From NCBI GenBank assembly GCA_002364325.1, contig DEXV01000002.1, forward strand, positions 1 to 64,000: a stretch of 64,000 bases of DNA, given 5' to 3'. Numbering within the stretch: the first letter of the stretch is position 1; every line of letters begins with the position of its first letter. Of the stretch, positions 9,224 through 17,884 are shown piece by piece. The stretch is from Gillisia sp. UBA3175. Lineage in GTDB: Bacteria; Bacteroidota; Bacteroidia; Flavobacteriales; Flavobacteriaceae. The position numbers and the translations under genes were made by a program. Under the pieces are notes generated by a model. It was not told where the DNA came from, did no database searches, and worked only from the letters and a program-made list of their open reading frames with translations.

Positions 9224-10897
9224 TTGAAGAATTTGAAAAATTATAAATGGATCTTTATTTTGATCATGGGCTTGATCCTAATAAATGTACTTGCTTCAAA
9301 ATTCCATTCCAGGTTCGATCTTACCCAAGACCATAGATACACCCTTTCTCCAGCAGCGAAGAATATTATCAAAAAAATTGAATCTCCCATAGTTATAGAT
9401 GTCTTTTTAAAAGGAACATTTCCACCAGAATTTAGAAGACTACAAAGCGAAACAAGGCAATTCTTGGAAGAAATGGCCGCGTACAATTCAAACATAAAAT
9501 TCAATTTTATAGATCCGTTGGCAGAAGGGGATGATGCTAATGCGGTGGCACAAGAATTCTATGAGTTGGGAATGACACCTGCAAGCATCAATGTAATGGA
9601 AAATGGAAAAGAAAGTGAATCTATAATCTTTCCTTGGGCAATTGCAAACTTTAATAACAAAACGGTAAAGATACCATTGCTTAAAAATAAATTAGGTAAT
9701 ACCGATGAGGAGCGCGTAAATAACTCGGTGCAGCAACTCGAATATTCCTTTGCAGATGCTTTGGGACAGTTGGTACAACCTAAAAAGAAAAAGATTGCTG
9801 TTATGCGGGGAAATGGGGAATTAAGCGATGCTTATTTAGCCGATTTCATCAAAACTATTCGCCAGTACTACTTTGTGGCGCCATTTACCTTAGATTCAGT
9901 TGCTAATTATCCGGAAAAGAACTTGGAAGATCTTAAGGAATTCGATCTTATTATTGAAGCTAAACCAACACAGGCTTACACCGAAAAAGAAAAATTGGTA
10001 TTGGACCAATATTTAATGAATGGCGGAAAATCGCTTTGGCTGGTGGAGCAAACTGCTATGGAAAATGATAGTTTATTCAATCCCACAGGAAGTGCGTTTG
10101 CTTTACCAAGAGACCTTAATCTAAACGACTTTTTCTTTTCTTATGGAATTAGAATTAATCCTGCGCTTATAAACGATATTTATTCTGCTCCGATAGTTTT
10201 GGCAAGCGGCAGCGGAAATGACACACGTTTTTCTCCATATCCTTGGTTCTACAGTCCGTTAACAAGCTCTCCAAATAGCCACCCTATAATCAATAATATT
10301 GAAGCGGTAAAATTTGAATGGGCAAATCCTATAGACACTTTAAAAAATGGTATTAAAAAGACCATTCTATTATCCAGTTCTCCGCAATCTAAAATTGAAG
10401 GAACTCCAAAAGAAATAAGTTTAAACTTACTTAATTCCAGACCAGACTTGTCCAGTTATACAGCTGGTGAATTACCAATGGCGGTACTGTTGGAAGGTTC
10501 TTTTAGATCTGTTTATAAGAACAGGGTAAAGCCTTTCGATCTAAAAAATTATGTAGATAAGGGCGTAGCTACTAAAATGGTGGTTATTTCTGATGGAGAT
10601 GTTATTAAGAACCAGATGCAAAGAGGAGAGCCTTTAGAACTCGGCTTCGATAGGTTTACTGGGAATACTTATGGGAATAAAGAATTACTGCTAAATGCTG
10701 TAAATTATTTACTGGACGATTCCGGATTAATCGATATACGTTCTAAGGAAATAAGCATTGCTTTTTTAAATTCAGAAAGGACTGCTCAAGAACGCGAAAA
10801 ATGGCAAATTATTAATCTTGTTCTTCCTCTACTCTTATTAGGTCTAGTAGCATTTATCTTTACTTTCTTCAGAAAAAGGCGTTACCTAAAAAAGTAG
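9224..10897 (+). CDS. gldG: Gliding-motility ABC transporter substrate-binding protein GldG
   Basis: A 557-residue membrane-anchored partner of GldF. It has an N-terminal helix (WIFILIMGLILINVLAS), the conserved RFDLTQDHRYTLSPAAKNI region, a large extracytoplasmic domain of the GldG/DUF4350-like type, and a C-terminal helix (LVLPLLLLGLVAFIFTFF) followed by a basic tail. The start is TTG, the second in this operon. Translation is likely coupled to gldF because only three bases separate them. Product placement in the inner membrane facing the periplasm is inferred from topology. Confidence 0.93.
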   Translation: MKNLKNYKWIFILIMGLILINVLASKFHSRFDLTQDHRYTLSPAAKNIIKKIESPIVIDVFLKGTFPPEFRRLQSETRQFLEEMAAYNSNIKFNFIDPLAEGDDANAVAQEFYELGMTPASINVMENGKESESIIFPWAIANFNNKTVKIPLLKNKLGNTDEERVNNSVQQLEYSFADALGQLVQPKKKKIAVMRGNGELSDAYLADFIKTIRQYYFVAPFTLDSVANYPEKNLEDLKEFDLIIEAKPTQAYTEKEKLVLDQYLMNGGKSLWLVEQTAMENDSLFNPTGSAFALPRDLNLNDFFFSYGIRINPALINDIYSAPIVLASGSGNDTRFSPYPWFYSPLTSSPNSHPIINNIEAVKFEWANPIDTLKNGIKKTILLSSSPQSKIEGTPKEISLNLLNSRPDLSSYTAGELPMAVLLEGSFRSVYKNRVKPFDLKNYVDKGVATKMVVISDGDVIKNQMQRGEPLELGFDRFTGNTYGNKELLLNAVNYLLDDSGLIDIRSKEISIAFLNSERTAQEREKWQIINLVLPLLLLGLVAFIFTFFRKRRYLKK

Positions 10898-11033
10898 ACT
10901 TTTTGCGCTATTTTCTTCAGCAAGAATAAATATTAACAAAGTCTATTTAATTTTTTTCAAAAAGCCTTTAAATTCAAGGGGTTAATAGATTAAATTTCAT
11001 TTTTTATGTTAATAAAATATAAGCCAGGAGGCT

Positions 11034-11062
11034 TTTGTTTTTAAAGGATTAAGATATATTTG
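11034..11062 (+). promoter_or_regulatory. Bacteroidota-type promoter for dnaN
   Basis: A -33 element TTTG (11034-11037) and a -7 element TATATTTG (11055-11062) are separated by 17 bases, matching the Bacteroidota primary sigma consensus. Transcription would start near 11068, giving a leader of about 115 bases. Confidence 0.75.
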
Positions 11063-11068
11063 TATTTA

Positions 11069-11182
11069 GCAAACAACCTCGGGGCAGGCTCTGGAGGCAT
11101 AGGATTTAAAAATCAATTTTCCGTTTGGGCTTAGCCTCGGGGAAATTCACCCTTAGTAAGGGATTAAATAATCGATACATCC
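11069..11182 (+). promoter_or_regulatory. Structured leader of dnaN with mutually exclusive pairings
   Basis: Between the promoter and the dnaN ATG lies a GC-richer stretch in otherwise AT-rich DNA. The octamer CCTCGGGG occurs twice (11077-11084 and 11135-11142). GAGG (11094-11097) can pair with the CCTC of either copy, so two alternative helices compete. A third short hairpin (GGC-TTA-GCC, 11128-11136) overlaps the second copy. This is compatible with a cis-acting RNA switch or autoregulatory site, or with a palindromic repeat that landed in the leader. No known riboswitch class is recognised. Confidence 0.45.
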
Positions 11183-12301
11183 ATGAAATTTATAGTATCC
11201 AGTACGTATTTACTAAAACAGCTTCAAATATTAGGTGGGGTTATTAATAACAACAACACTTTACCAATATTAGACAACTTTTTATTCGAATTAAAAAAGG
11301 ATGAATTAACGGTTTCTGCTTCAGATCTTGAGACCACCATGTCGGCAAAATTGAAAGTAGAATCAGATTCTGAAGGAGCTATCGCAGTTCCTGCTAGATT
11401 GTTATTAGAAACCTTGAAGACCTTTCCGGAACAGCCACTTACATTCGTGGTAGAAGATAATAACACCATAGAATTAAGTTCGAATCACGGGAAATATGCC
11501 TTAGCATATGCTAATGGAGATGAATTTCCTAATGCGGTAGAATTGAGCGACCCAAGTAGCACGATCATCCAGGGAGATGTGCTGGCTATGGCGATTAGCA
11601 AGACCATTTTTGCTTCTGGAAACGATGATCTAAGACCTGTAATGAGCGGAGTTTTCTTTCAGTTCTCTACAGAAGGTTTAACCTTTGTAGCTACAGATGC
11701 TCACAAATTGGTGAAATATTCCAGAGAAGATGTAACTGCGTCTCAGGCTGCAGAATTTATTATGCCAAAGAAACCTTTAAATCTTTTAAAAGGAATTTTA
11801 GCAGGAAGCGAGACCGATGTGCTTATTGAGTATAACGATTCTAATGCAAAATTTATTTTTGAAGACACCGAATTGGTCTGTAGATTGATCGATGGAAAAT
11901 ATCCAAACTATGAAGCGGTGATCCCAAAGGAAAATCCAAATAAATTGGTAATAGATAGAAGTCAGTTCTTAAGTTCTGTAAGAAGGGTTTCTATTTTCTC
12001 TAACAAGACTACACACCAAGTGCGTTTAAAGATAGCTGGAGCCGAGTTAAATATTTCTGCGGAAGATATCGATTACAGCAACAAGGCAGAAGAGCGTTTA
12101 ACATGTTCTTATCAAGGAGACGATATGCAAATTGGTTTTAACTCTCGTTTTTTAACTGAGATGTTGAATAACTTAAATGCAAACGAAGTTCAGTTAGAAA
12201 TGAGCTTACCAAACCGAGCTGGAATTCTAACTCCGGTAGATGGATTGGACGAAGGAGAAAAGATCACGATGTTAGTGATGCCAGTTATGCTTAACAGCTA
12301 A
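11183..12301 (+). CDS. dnaN: DNA polymerase III beta subunit (sliding clamp)
   Basis: The ring-shaped processivity factor of the replicative polymerase. The 372-residue protein has the three-fold repeated clamp domain: MKFIVSSTYLLKQLQILGGVI at the start (seen in part), TFVATDAHKLVKYSR in the second domain, and the C-terminal MLVMPVMLN that closes the family. Length is standard. It is not beside dnaA, as in many Bacteroidota. It is monocistronic: its own promoter and long leader precede it and a strong hairpin terminator follows 34 bases after the stop. Confidence 0.97.
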   Translation: MKFIVSSTYLLKQLQILGGVINNNNTLPILDNFLFELKKDELTVSASDLETTMSAKLKVESDSEGAIAVPARLLLETLKTFPEQPLTFVVEDNNTIELSSNHGKYALAYANGDEFPNAVELSDPSSTIIQGDVLAMAISKTIFASGNDDLRPVMSGVFFQFSTEGLTFVATDAHKLVKYSREDVTASQAAEFIMPKKPLNLLKGILAGSETDVLIEYNDSNAKFIFEDTELVCRLIDGKYPNYEAVIPKENPNKLVIDRSQFLSSVRRVSIFSNKTTHQVRLKIAGAELNISAEDIDYSNKAEERLTCSYQGDDMQIGFNSRFLTEMLNNLNANEVQLEMSLPNRAGILTPVDGLDEGEKITMLVMPVMLNS

Positions 12302-12334
12302 AAAATATATCTTCACAAGAAAATCTTTACTATA

Positions 12335-12367
12335 AAAAAGCGCAGACTATGATAGTTTGCGCTTTTT
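12335..12367 (+). terminator. Rho-independent terminator of dnaN
   Basis: AAAAAGCGCA-g-ACTAT pairs with ATAGT-t-TGCGCTTTTT around a single-base centre, with flanking A and T tracts. It can work in both directions and so may also serve the convergent DUF4870 gene. Confidence 0.88.
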
Positions 12368-12396
12368 CTATTTTACTCCTTCAATAGAAATTTTTC

Positions 12397-12735
12397 TTAT
12401 TTAATGAACTCTATAGAAAAAGGATAATTTGGTATTTCCCCATTGCTAACTTTTATAGCATTTACTATTGGCAAAACTACAGCTATAATACCTATTCCAA
12501 TCAATAAGATAATTCCTAATCCAAGCAGGAAGATAAGCGGAATACATATAATAGAATAGATAAAAATACTTATCTGGAAATTCAGGATCATTTTACCGTG
12601 CGCATCCATACCGTACACCTTATCTTTTTGGGTAAGCCATATTATTAAGGGTACAACAAAGCCTCCTACTACAGTTATTAGATCCAGTAACTGACTTAAG
12701 TGGGTTAAAACGAGCATTTGATTGTCTTCTCTCAT
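12397..12735 (-). CDS. DUF4870 small membrane protein
   Basis: A 112-residue integral membrane protein. It has three or four hydrophobic helices, with the family pattern LTHLSQLLDLI and FVVPLIIWLTQKDK, then HGKMILNFQISIFIYSIIC and a C-terminal PIVNAIKVSNGEIPNYPFSI. This is the Tic20/DUF4870 fold, function unknown in bacteria. The ATG at 12735 is preferred; the Met at residue 7 (MLVLTHLSQ) is an alternative. It is convergent with dnaN and divergent from mnmE. Confidence 0.88.
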   Translation of the reverse strand: MREDNQMLVLTHLSQLLDLITVVGGFVVPLIIWLTQKDKVYGMDAHGKMILNFQISIFIYSIICIPLIFLLGLGIILLIGIGIIAVVLPIVNAIKVSNGEIPNYPFSIEFIK

Positions 12736-12823
12736 GATGTGATAATTGATTGATGTACATATAAGTAGTAATTTTTCTGTTTTTGTTACAATTCATTTAT
12801 ATAACAGGCTCTAAATTGTTTAC

Positions 12824-12831
12824 TACCTTTG
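12824..12831 (+). promoter_or_regulatory. -7 element TACCTTTG abutting the mnmE start
   Basis: TACCTTTG fits TAnnTTTG and lies only four bases before the ATG at 12836. With the usual 5-7 base spacing to the start site, transcription would begin at or inside the start codon, implying a leaderless mRNA. A convincing -33 TTG at the right spacing is not visible, so the call is tentative. Confidence 0.5.
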
Positions 12832-12835
12832 CGGC

Positions 12836-14329
12836 ATGAGATTAAATGACACCATAGTAGCCCTAGCTACGCCTTCAGGAGCCGGAGCCATTGCTGTGAT
12901 ACGAGTATCTGGACCCAAAGCTATAGAGATAGTCGCACCAATATTTAGTTCTAAAGCCAATAAGGACCTAAGAGAGCAACCAACTCATACTTTACATTTA
13001 GGAAATATTATAGATGATGCCCGCATTATAGATGAAGCATTGATCTCTGTTTTTCACGGTCCCAAATCTTATACGGGAGAACATACTATTGAGGTCTCCT
13101 GCCACGGAAGTCAGTATATCCAGCAAGAGATCATTCAGTTACTTATTAGAAAAGGATGTAGATCTGCAGAAGCTGGAGAATTTACCCTGAGAGCTTTTCT
13201 GAACGGAAAAATGGATCTAAGTCAGGCCGAAGCGGTTGCCGATCTAATTTCTTCTGAAAATGCTGCTTCACATCAAATGGCGATGCAACAGATGCGTGGG
13301 GGTTTTTCCAATGAGATCCAGAAGCTAAGACAAGAGCTTTTAAATTTTGCATCTCTCATAGAACTAGAATTGGACTTTGCAGAAGAAGATGTAGAATTTG
13401 CTAATAGAGATGAATTTGAGAATTTGGTAACTCGTATCCAACAAGTGCTTAAAAAATTGATCGATTCTTTTGCAGTAGGAAACGTTTTGAAGAACGGAAT
13501 TCCTGTGGCAATTGTAGGTGAACCTAATGTGGGGAAATCTACTTTGCTAAATGCATTGCTTAATGAAGAGCGTGCCATAGTTTCAGATATTGCAGGTACC
13601 ACCAGAGATAGCATAGAAGATGAAATGAGTATTGGAGGTATTGGTTTTAGATTTATAGATACTGCGGGAATTAGAGAGACAGAAGATATTATTGAAGGCC
13701 TTGGAATTAAGAAGACCTTTGAAAAGATAAGTCAGGCACAGGTGGTAATTTATTTGCTAAGTGCGGATAAACTTGGTCATACTGTTCCGATAGATATCGG
13801 AATTGATTCAGCATCTCAAGAACTTGAGACCCTGAAACCAGTCCAGGGTGAGGCCGTACTTATTAAAAATATTCAGGTAGAACTTCAAAAGATCCATAAT
13901 CAGTTTCCTCAAAAACCTTTACTTATTATTGTAAATAAGGTAGACACTCTTAAAACTGAAGATCAGGAAAAACTACAACAAGAATTAGAAGAGATCTCCC
14001 GCAGCGTCGAGAAATCTCAATACTTGTTGCTATCTGCCAAAACAGGATTGGGCGTAGAAGAATTAAAGCAAAAACTATTACAATTTGTAAATACCGGCGA
14101 ATTAAGGAACAATAACACTATCGTAACTAATAGCAGGCATTACAATGCGTTGCTAAGTGCTTTAGAAGAAATAAACAAGGTACAACAGGGTTTAAATGAT
14201 AATCTTTCAGGAGATCTTATGGCAATAGATATTCGCCAAGCTTTATATCATTTTGGAGAGATCACTGGGGAAATAACCAACGATGATCTGCTAGGCAATA
14301 TTTTTGCGAATTTCTGCATCGGGAAATAA
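12836..14329 (+). CDS. mnmE: tRNA modification GTPase MnmE
   Basis: GTPase that with MnmG installs the 5-carboxymethylaminomethyl group on wobble uridine 34 of several tRNAs. The N-terminal formyl-THF-binding domain begins LNDTIVALATPSGAGAIAVIR; the G domain shows G1 GEPNVGKST, G2 GTTRD, G3 DTAGIRE and G4 NKVD; the protein ends with the diagnostic CIGK. At 497 residues it is about 30-40 longer than usual. The excess lies between VVIYLLSADK and the G4 motif (roughly residues 313-345) and is encoded by a run of three perfect inverted repeats (separate entry). The frame is kept, so the enzyme is likely functional; the insertion is in a surface region of the G domain, which is inference. Confidence 0.95.
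   Translation: MRLNDTIVALATPSGAGAIAVIRVSGPKAIEIVAPIFSSKANKDLREQPTHTLHLGNIIDDARIIDEALISVFHGPKSYTGEHTIEVSCHGSQYIQQEIIQLLIRKGCRSAEAGEFTLRAFLNGKMDLSQAEAVADLISSENAASHQMAMQQMRGGFSNEIQKLRQELLNFASLIELELDFAEEDVEFANRDEFENLVTRIQQVLKKLIDSFAVGNVLKNGIPVAIVGEPNVGKSTLLNALLNEERAIVSDIAGTTRDSIEDEMSIGGIGFRFIDTAGIRETEDIIEGLGIKKTFEKISQAQVVIYLLSADKLGHTVPIDIGIDSASQELETLKPVQGEAVLIKNIQVELQKIHNQFPQKPLLIIVNKVDTLKTEDQEKLQQELEEISRSVEKSQYLLLSAKTGLGVEELKQKLLQFVNTGELRNNNTIVTNSRHYNALLSALEEINKVQQGLNDNLSGDLMAIDIRQALYHFGEITGEITNDDLLGNIFANFCIGK
13785..13849 (+). repeat. In-frame palindromic element inside mnmE
   Basis: Three consecutive perfect inverted repeats: TTCCGAT/ATCGGAA (13785-13791 with 13796-13802), TCTCAAG/CTTGAGA (13814-13820 with 13823-13829) and ACCCTG/CAGGGT (13829-13834 with 13844-13849). 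The last resembles the CCTGAA...TTCAGG palindromes scattered between genes in flavobacterial genomes. The element is translated as part of an extra segment containing DIGIDSASQELETLKPVQGE. Its position in a spacer between G-domain motifs explains why it is tolerated. Confidence 0.7.
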
Positions 14330-14462
14330 TAAGTGAGTTTTATTTAATATAAAATTGTTTCAAACACTGGATTTCCGGCCTCTTGACTAATCAATTATTT
14401 TTCTCATATTGATCTAATGTTCACTATGTTTTGAAAAGTACATTATGATTCCGAACCATTCC

Positions 14463-14521
14463 ATTAAGTGTTTAAGCTGGAAACAGCCAAGTATTGAACT
14501 GGCGGCTGGATATCACTTAAT
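14463..14521. repeat. Intergenic long inverted repeat
   Basis: ATTAAGTG (14463-14470) is the exact reverse complement of CACTTAAT (14514-14521), and GCCA (14486-14489) pairs with TGGC (14500-14503) inside it. The element sits in the 290-base gap between mnmE and the stress-protein gene. It may be a degenerate palindromic repeat or a small structured RNA; there is no T-tract, so a terminator is less likely. Confidence 0.4.
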
Positions 14522-14619
14522 TCCTTTATTTATATTAAGTCTTTCCGCTGAAAAATAGAAATATTGGGCAATTAGTTTTAGTATATTTACATAAATAGCT
14601 GATTAATTCATTTTATTCT

Positions 14620-15465
14620 ATGGAAAAGAAAATTCTTATTCCTACCAATTTCACCAAACATGCATGGAATAATTTGGTGTATGCTTTAAATCTTTACAAA
14701 AATATTCCCTGTACTTTTTTTATTCTGAATGTTTATAAAGTTCCCTCAAGACTTTCCTTAGGCAGGAATCATAATACCGAACTGGAATTAGCTAAGGCTG
14801 AATCGGAAAAAGGACTGCAAAAAATTCTCCGAGGATTAAATTTTAGACAGGAAAACAGAAAGCATCAGTTTGAAACAATATCTCGAAATGAAGATCTCGC
14901 CGAAGCCATGCAGGAATGTATAGATACGCATAATATAGATCTGATCTTAATGGTCTCCCGGGGTAAAAATGTTTCGATAAACGCAGCTTTTGAGAATGAA
15001 ATTTCAGAAGTGACCGAAAAGGTAGAAAATTGTCCCTTTTTAGTTCTACCAGAACAAATGGAAGAACTACCAGAATCCAACAGAGAAATAGTTTTTCCTA
15101 GCACTTTTAAATTTCCATTTAAAAATAAAGAAGTTGTAGCGCTCATAGAAATGGCTATTTATTTAAATGCCAGCGTCAGGATCTTGTATATAGATAGCGA
15201 TAACAGGCCGCTCACTAAAGAGCAGGAAAAAAACAAAGAAATGCTGAAAACTTATTTTGCTGACATTGATTTTAGCTTTCATAGACTTACGCAAACTACA
15301 CTCACTATGGGTGTTCATTTATTTATTGAAAGTAGGGAAAGTAATTTTCTCGCACTATATAAGCGAAAACAGGGGTTTTTCAGTAAACTTTTTACACAGC
15401 GAATTAAGGATGATATCGATTTTAATCCAAAGGTGCCGGTACTAATTTTAAAGGAATTGGAATAA
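14620..15465 (+). CDS. Universal stress protein, two-domain
   Basis: A 281-residue cytosolic protein with two tandem UspA-like domains. The first starts KKILIPTNFTKHAWNNLVYAL and carries IDLILMVSRGKN; the second starts REIVFPSTFKFPFKNKEVVALIEMA and ends VPVLILKELE. The glycine-rich ATP-binding G-2X-G-9X-G(S/T) signature is not obvious, so it is probably of the non-ATP-binding kind. Bacteroidota use such tandem forms widely in stress tolerance. Monocistronic; a weak TTG/TATATTTA promoter (14564-14589) may serve it. Confidence 0.85.
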   Translation: MEKKILIPTNFTKHAWNNLVYALNLYKNIPCTFFILNVYKVPSRLSLGRNHNTELELAKAESEKGLQKILRGLNFRQENRKHQFETISRNEDLAEAMQECIDTHNIDLILMVSRGKNVSINAAFENEISEVTEKVENCPFLVLPEQMEELPESNREIVFPSTFKFPFKNKEVVALIEMAIYLNASVRILYIDSDNRPLTKEQEKNKEMLKTYFADIDFSFHRLTQTTLTMGVHLFIESRESNFLALYKRKQGFFSKLFTQRIKDDIDFNPKVPVLILKELE

Positions 15466-15864
15466 GTATAAGGACGTAAATCAAAATTGAGAGCTGAAAG
15501 CTTGGAGAATTTAAAACCACGGTTACTTAGAAATGGTTTCTTAATTTTTTTGTAGCCGAAACTGTTATAATTAAAATATTTTTTTAGTTTTACTAGGGGT
15601 TGAATCTTGCGTATTCGAAACTCCCTTACATTTCGCGATTTGCAAGACTTTCAAAATTTCATCACAAACCGAATTATGTAATCTATTATAAGCTCATTAA
15701 TAATGGCTCATCATAAAATAATAGCGACAGTTTTAATGATGGATAAATAATAAAATTGCTGAATTATTTGATACTCAAACTATCAAATTAATAGTCTATT
15801 TCACAGTTCGCCTTAGGATTAATGGTTTAACTTCACAAAATTCAAACCTTCCTGTCAGCCTATT
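15466..15864. other. Intergenic region without recognised gene
   Basis: A 399-base AT-rich gap between convergent genes. A small hairpin (AGAAA-TGG-TTTCT near 15530) followed by a T-tract could end the stress-protein transcript. I see no open frame with coding character, no tRNA and no strong repeat. Confidence 0.5.
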
Positions 15865-17136
15865 TTAAAAAAAGAACATGCTCCCGGCCCCATCAAAACG
15901 GGGATTAACCACATTATTGAAAATAGACCCAAACCTGTAACGGATCCCAAAACTAGTATAAAAAGAATAATTTGAATCGAGCTGTCTCCTTCTTGTTAGA
16001 AGATCTTCATTGGAAATATCTCCTTTAGCTATATTCAACTGGTCTCGTTGCAGCGCATAATATCCACTAAAGTTTAGCGACAAACCCTTGTATAGACGGA
16101 GATCTGCATAACCCGAAAATGTGAACTTGTTCTTGGAAACATCATGAAAATAATGGCCATAAGATGCTGAACCGCTTAATTGCCCCCACTTTTTATTTAA
16201 ACTTACATCCAGGGAAAGGTCGTGCTTGAACCTTAATTCTTCGGTTTCTAAATAAATGGTTTCTTCTATATAATCGAAATATGATGGTCCTACTTTATAC
16301 ATCAAACCAACATAATTGCTGTTTGATTCTGAATAAGGAAAGAAGTTATATTCTATTGCAGGAGAAAGAGTCCAAGAAGAGGTATAATTGGAGAAGTCTG
16401 ATCTGAGAACTTCGAAGTACCCGCCAGCAGACCAGTGATCCCCAATTGACCAAACTGTAGTATTGTTTGCCCGATAATTTTCGTTTGAAAATTCAAAGGC
16501 ATCTTCCCCTTCACCATATCGATTCTTGTTGACGCTATAGTTAAAAGAGGTAGTTGTTTTAAACTTTTCAGTTATTCTGGCAGCTGAAAATCCTGTGCTG
16601 AAACTGTTACTAAAATAGTTTTTATCTCCATTAAGATAACCATTGAGGCGAGCGTTGAATACCCATAGATTCCAAGGATCATCCTGTTGCTCTTCTCTTT
16701 CTGTACCGGCACCTCCTTCATTTTCCTTAAATGTTATTTGTACGTTTTTTCCCTGTTCTGTACGTGCAAGGTATTTTACAAGACCTAATTTGAGGATCTG
16801 TACCATTTGTTGCCTCCCTTCATCATCAGTTGCGGTTGCCTGCCTAACAAAAGAGAGCGTATCATTTACCCCCGTAAAAATTTCTCTTCCGGTAAACTGT
16901 AATTTATATTCACGGCCACCACTCCCCGTTACCTGATGATTTGATAGAATAAAAACATTAGACTGGAAACGGTCATTTACATAATCTACAAAGGTAATTT
17001 CACGTTTTATAAAATCCTGATCACAGTAAGATTGACAGTCCAGAAAAACGCGAATCCTTTTATTACTGTTTTCTACCTGTGAAAAAGAGTTTGAAATAGA
17101 AAATAATGCAAGCGCTAGGAAAATGTATTGTTTCAT
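15865..17136 (-). CDS. Outer-membrane beta-barrel protein (DUF481-like)
   Basis: A 423-residue exported protein. The signal peptide ends near SNSFSQ. A soluble N-terminal part (CDQDFIKREITFVDYVNDRFQSNVFIL seen in part; GSGGREYKLQF) precedes about 230 residues of alternating aromatic/polar strands typical of an outer-membrane barrel, ending in the aromatic SMFFF. The CxxxYCDxxFI...VNDR pattern is shared with a family of uncharacterised Bacteroidota and Acidobacteria barrels; the barrel resembles DUF481/YdiY. A patch of Glu/Asp-rich sequence (EREEQQDD) links the two parts. Monocistronic. Substrate or partner unknown. Confidence 0.75.
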   Translation of the reverse strand: MKQYIFLALALFSISNSFSQVENSNKRIRVFLDCQSYCDQDFIKREITFVDYVNDRFQSNVFILSNHQVTGSGGREYKLQFTGREIFTGVNDTLSFVRQATATDDEGRQQMVQILKLGLVKYLARTEQGKNVQITFKENEGGAGTEREEQQDDPWNLWVFNARLNGYLNGDKNYFSNSFSTGFSAARITEKFKTTTSFNYSVNKNRYGEGEDAFEFSNENYRANNTTVWSIGDHWSAGGYFEVLRSDFSNYTSSWTLSPAIEYNFFPYSESNSNYVGLMYKVGPSYFDYIEETIYLETEELRFKHDLSLDVSLNKKWGQLSGSASYGHYFHDVSKNKFTFSGYADLRLYKGLSLNFSGYYALQRDQLNIAKGDISNEDLLTRRRQLDSNYSFYTSFGIRYRFGSIFNNVVNPRFDGAGSMFFF

Positions 17137-17448
17137 TAATAAGTTTAATGGAAGTGATGATTTTTGATTTTATTCCGGTAAATATATTAAAATTGCATTA
17201 AAACCACAGAGAGTATTGAAATTTATACAGAATCTTCATATTTGTCTTATTCTTTCAGATAATTGATCAATGATTTTATCTCTAACTTTTCTACTCCAGT
17301 TTTCTAAAAGTTATTTTTTGAGTTTTAAAAGTTTTAATTCCGCAAGCTCGGATAAAAAAACTTTCATTAAGATATTATTTTTAAAAATGAATCTCGTCAA
17401 TACCTTGTTTGATCTCTAAAACCTCACTTTTCAATAGAATAAGAGACA
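17137..17448. other. Intergenic region without recognised gene
   Basis: A 312-base AT-rich stretch between two minus-strand genes. It should contain the promoter of the outer-membrane protein, but I see no convincing -7 TAnnTTTG match, and no open frame or repeat. Confidence 0.4.
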
Positions 17449-17844
17449 TCACTCTAATTCTCCTTTATCTTTTAAGAAGTCAAATATTATTTTGTCCACT
17501 GCAGAAACTGTATCTATATCGGCATAGTTCAGCCATTTAATTTCCTCAATTTCATTATTCGCATGTAGAATGCCGGTAAAGTCGGCAGAATAACAAGTCA
17601 TTTTAACGATGATCCCATCTTTCATCCCGTCCGATTGGGCTTTGAAAGTGCCTATATATTTATAAGAGTTTGGGATAATTTCAACACTCAATTCTTCTCG
17701 TATCTCTCTGATCAAAGTTTGTTCATCGGTCTCACCAACTTCTCTTTTTCCTCCCGGGAAATAATAGTTGATCTTCCCTTTGGACCTGGTACTTAAAACT
17801 TGGCCATCTTTTATCTTAATCAGCGCTATTTTGTCAATTTCCAT
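17449..17844 (-). CDS. Nudix hydrolase
   Basis: A 131-residue hydrolase of nucleoside diphosphates linked to another moiety. The Nudix box is complete: GGKREVGETDEQTLIREIREEL fits G-x5-E-x7-REUxEExGU (glycine, central Glu and REIREEL metal-binding helix). The rest is a minimal Nudix domain with no specificity loop that I can assign; MutT-like house-cleaning is possible. It lies 40 bases downstream of the lipoprotein gene at 18820 on the same strand and may be cotranscribed. Confidence 0.9.
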   Translation of the reverse strand: MEIDKIALIKIKDGQVLSTRSKGKINYYFPGGKREVGETDEQTLIREIREELSVEIIPNSYKYIGTFKAQSDGMKDGIIVKMTCYSADFTGILHANNEIEEIKWLNYADIDTVSAVDKIIFDFLKDKGELE

Positions 17845-17884
17845 GTGCTTAATTATTATCTTTTAACCATTGTTATGGTAGATT

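Noticed and set aside
15590..15625. Possible tRNA-like arm (TTCGAAACTCCC)
   Set aside because: No matching acceptor stem, anticodon arm or T-loop could be assembled around it.
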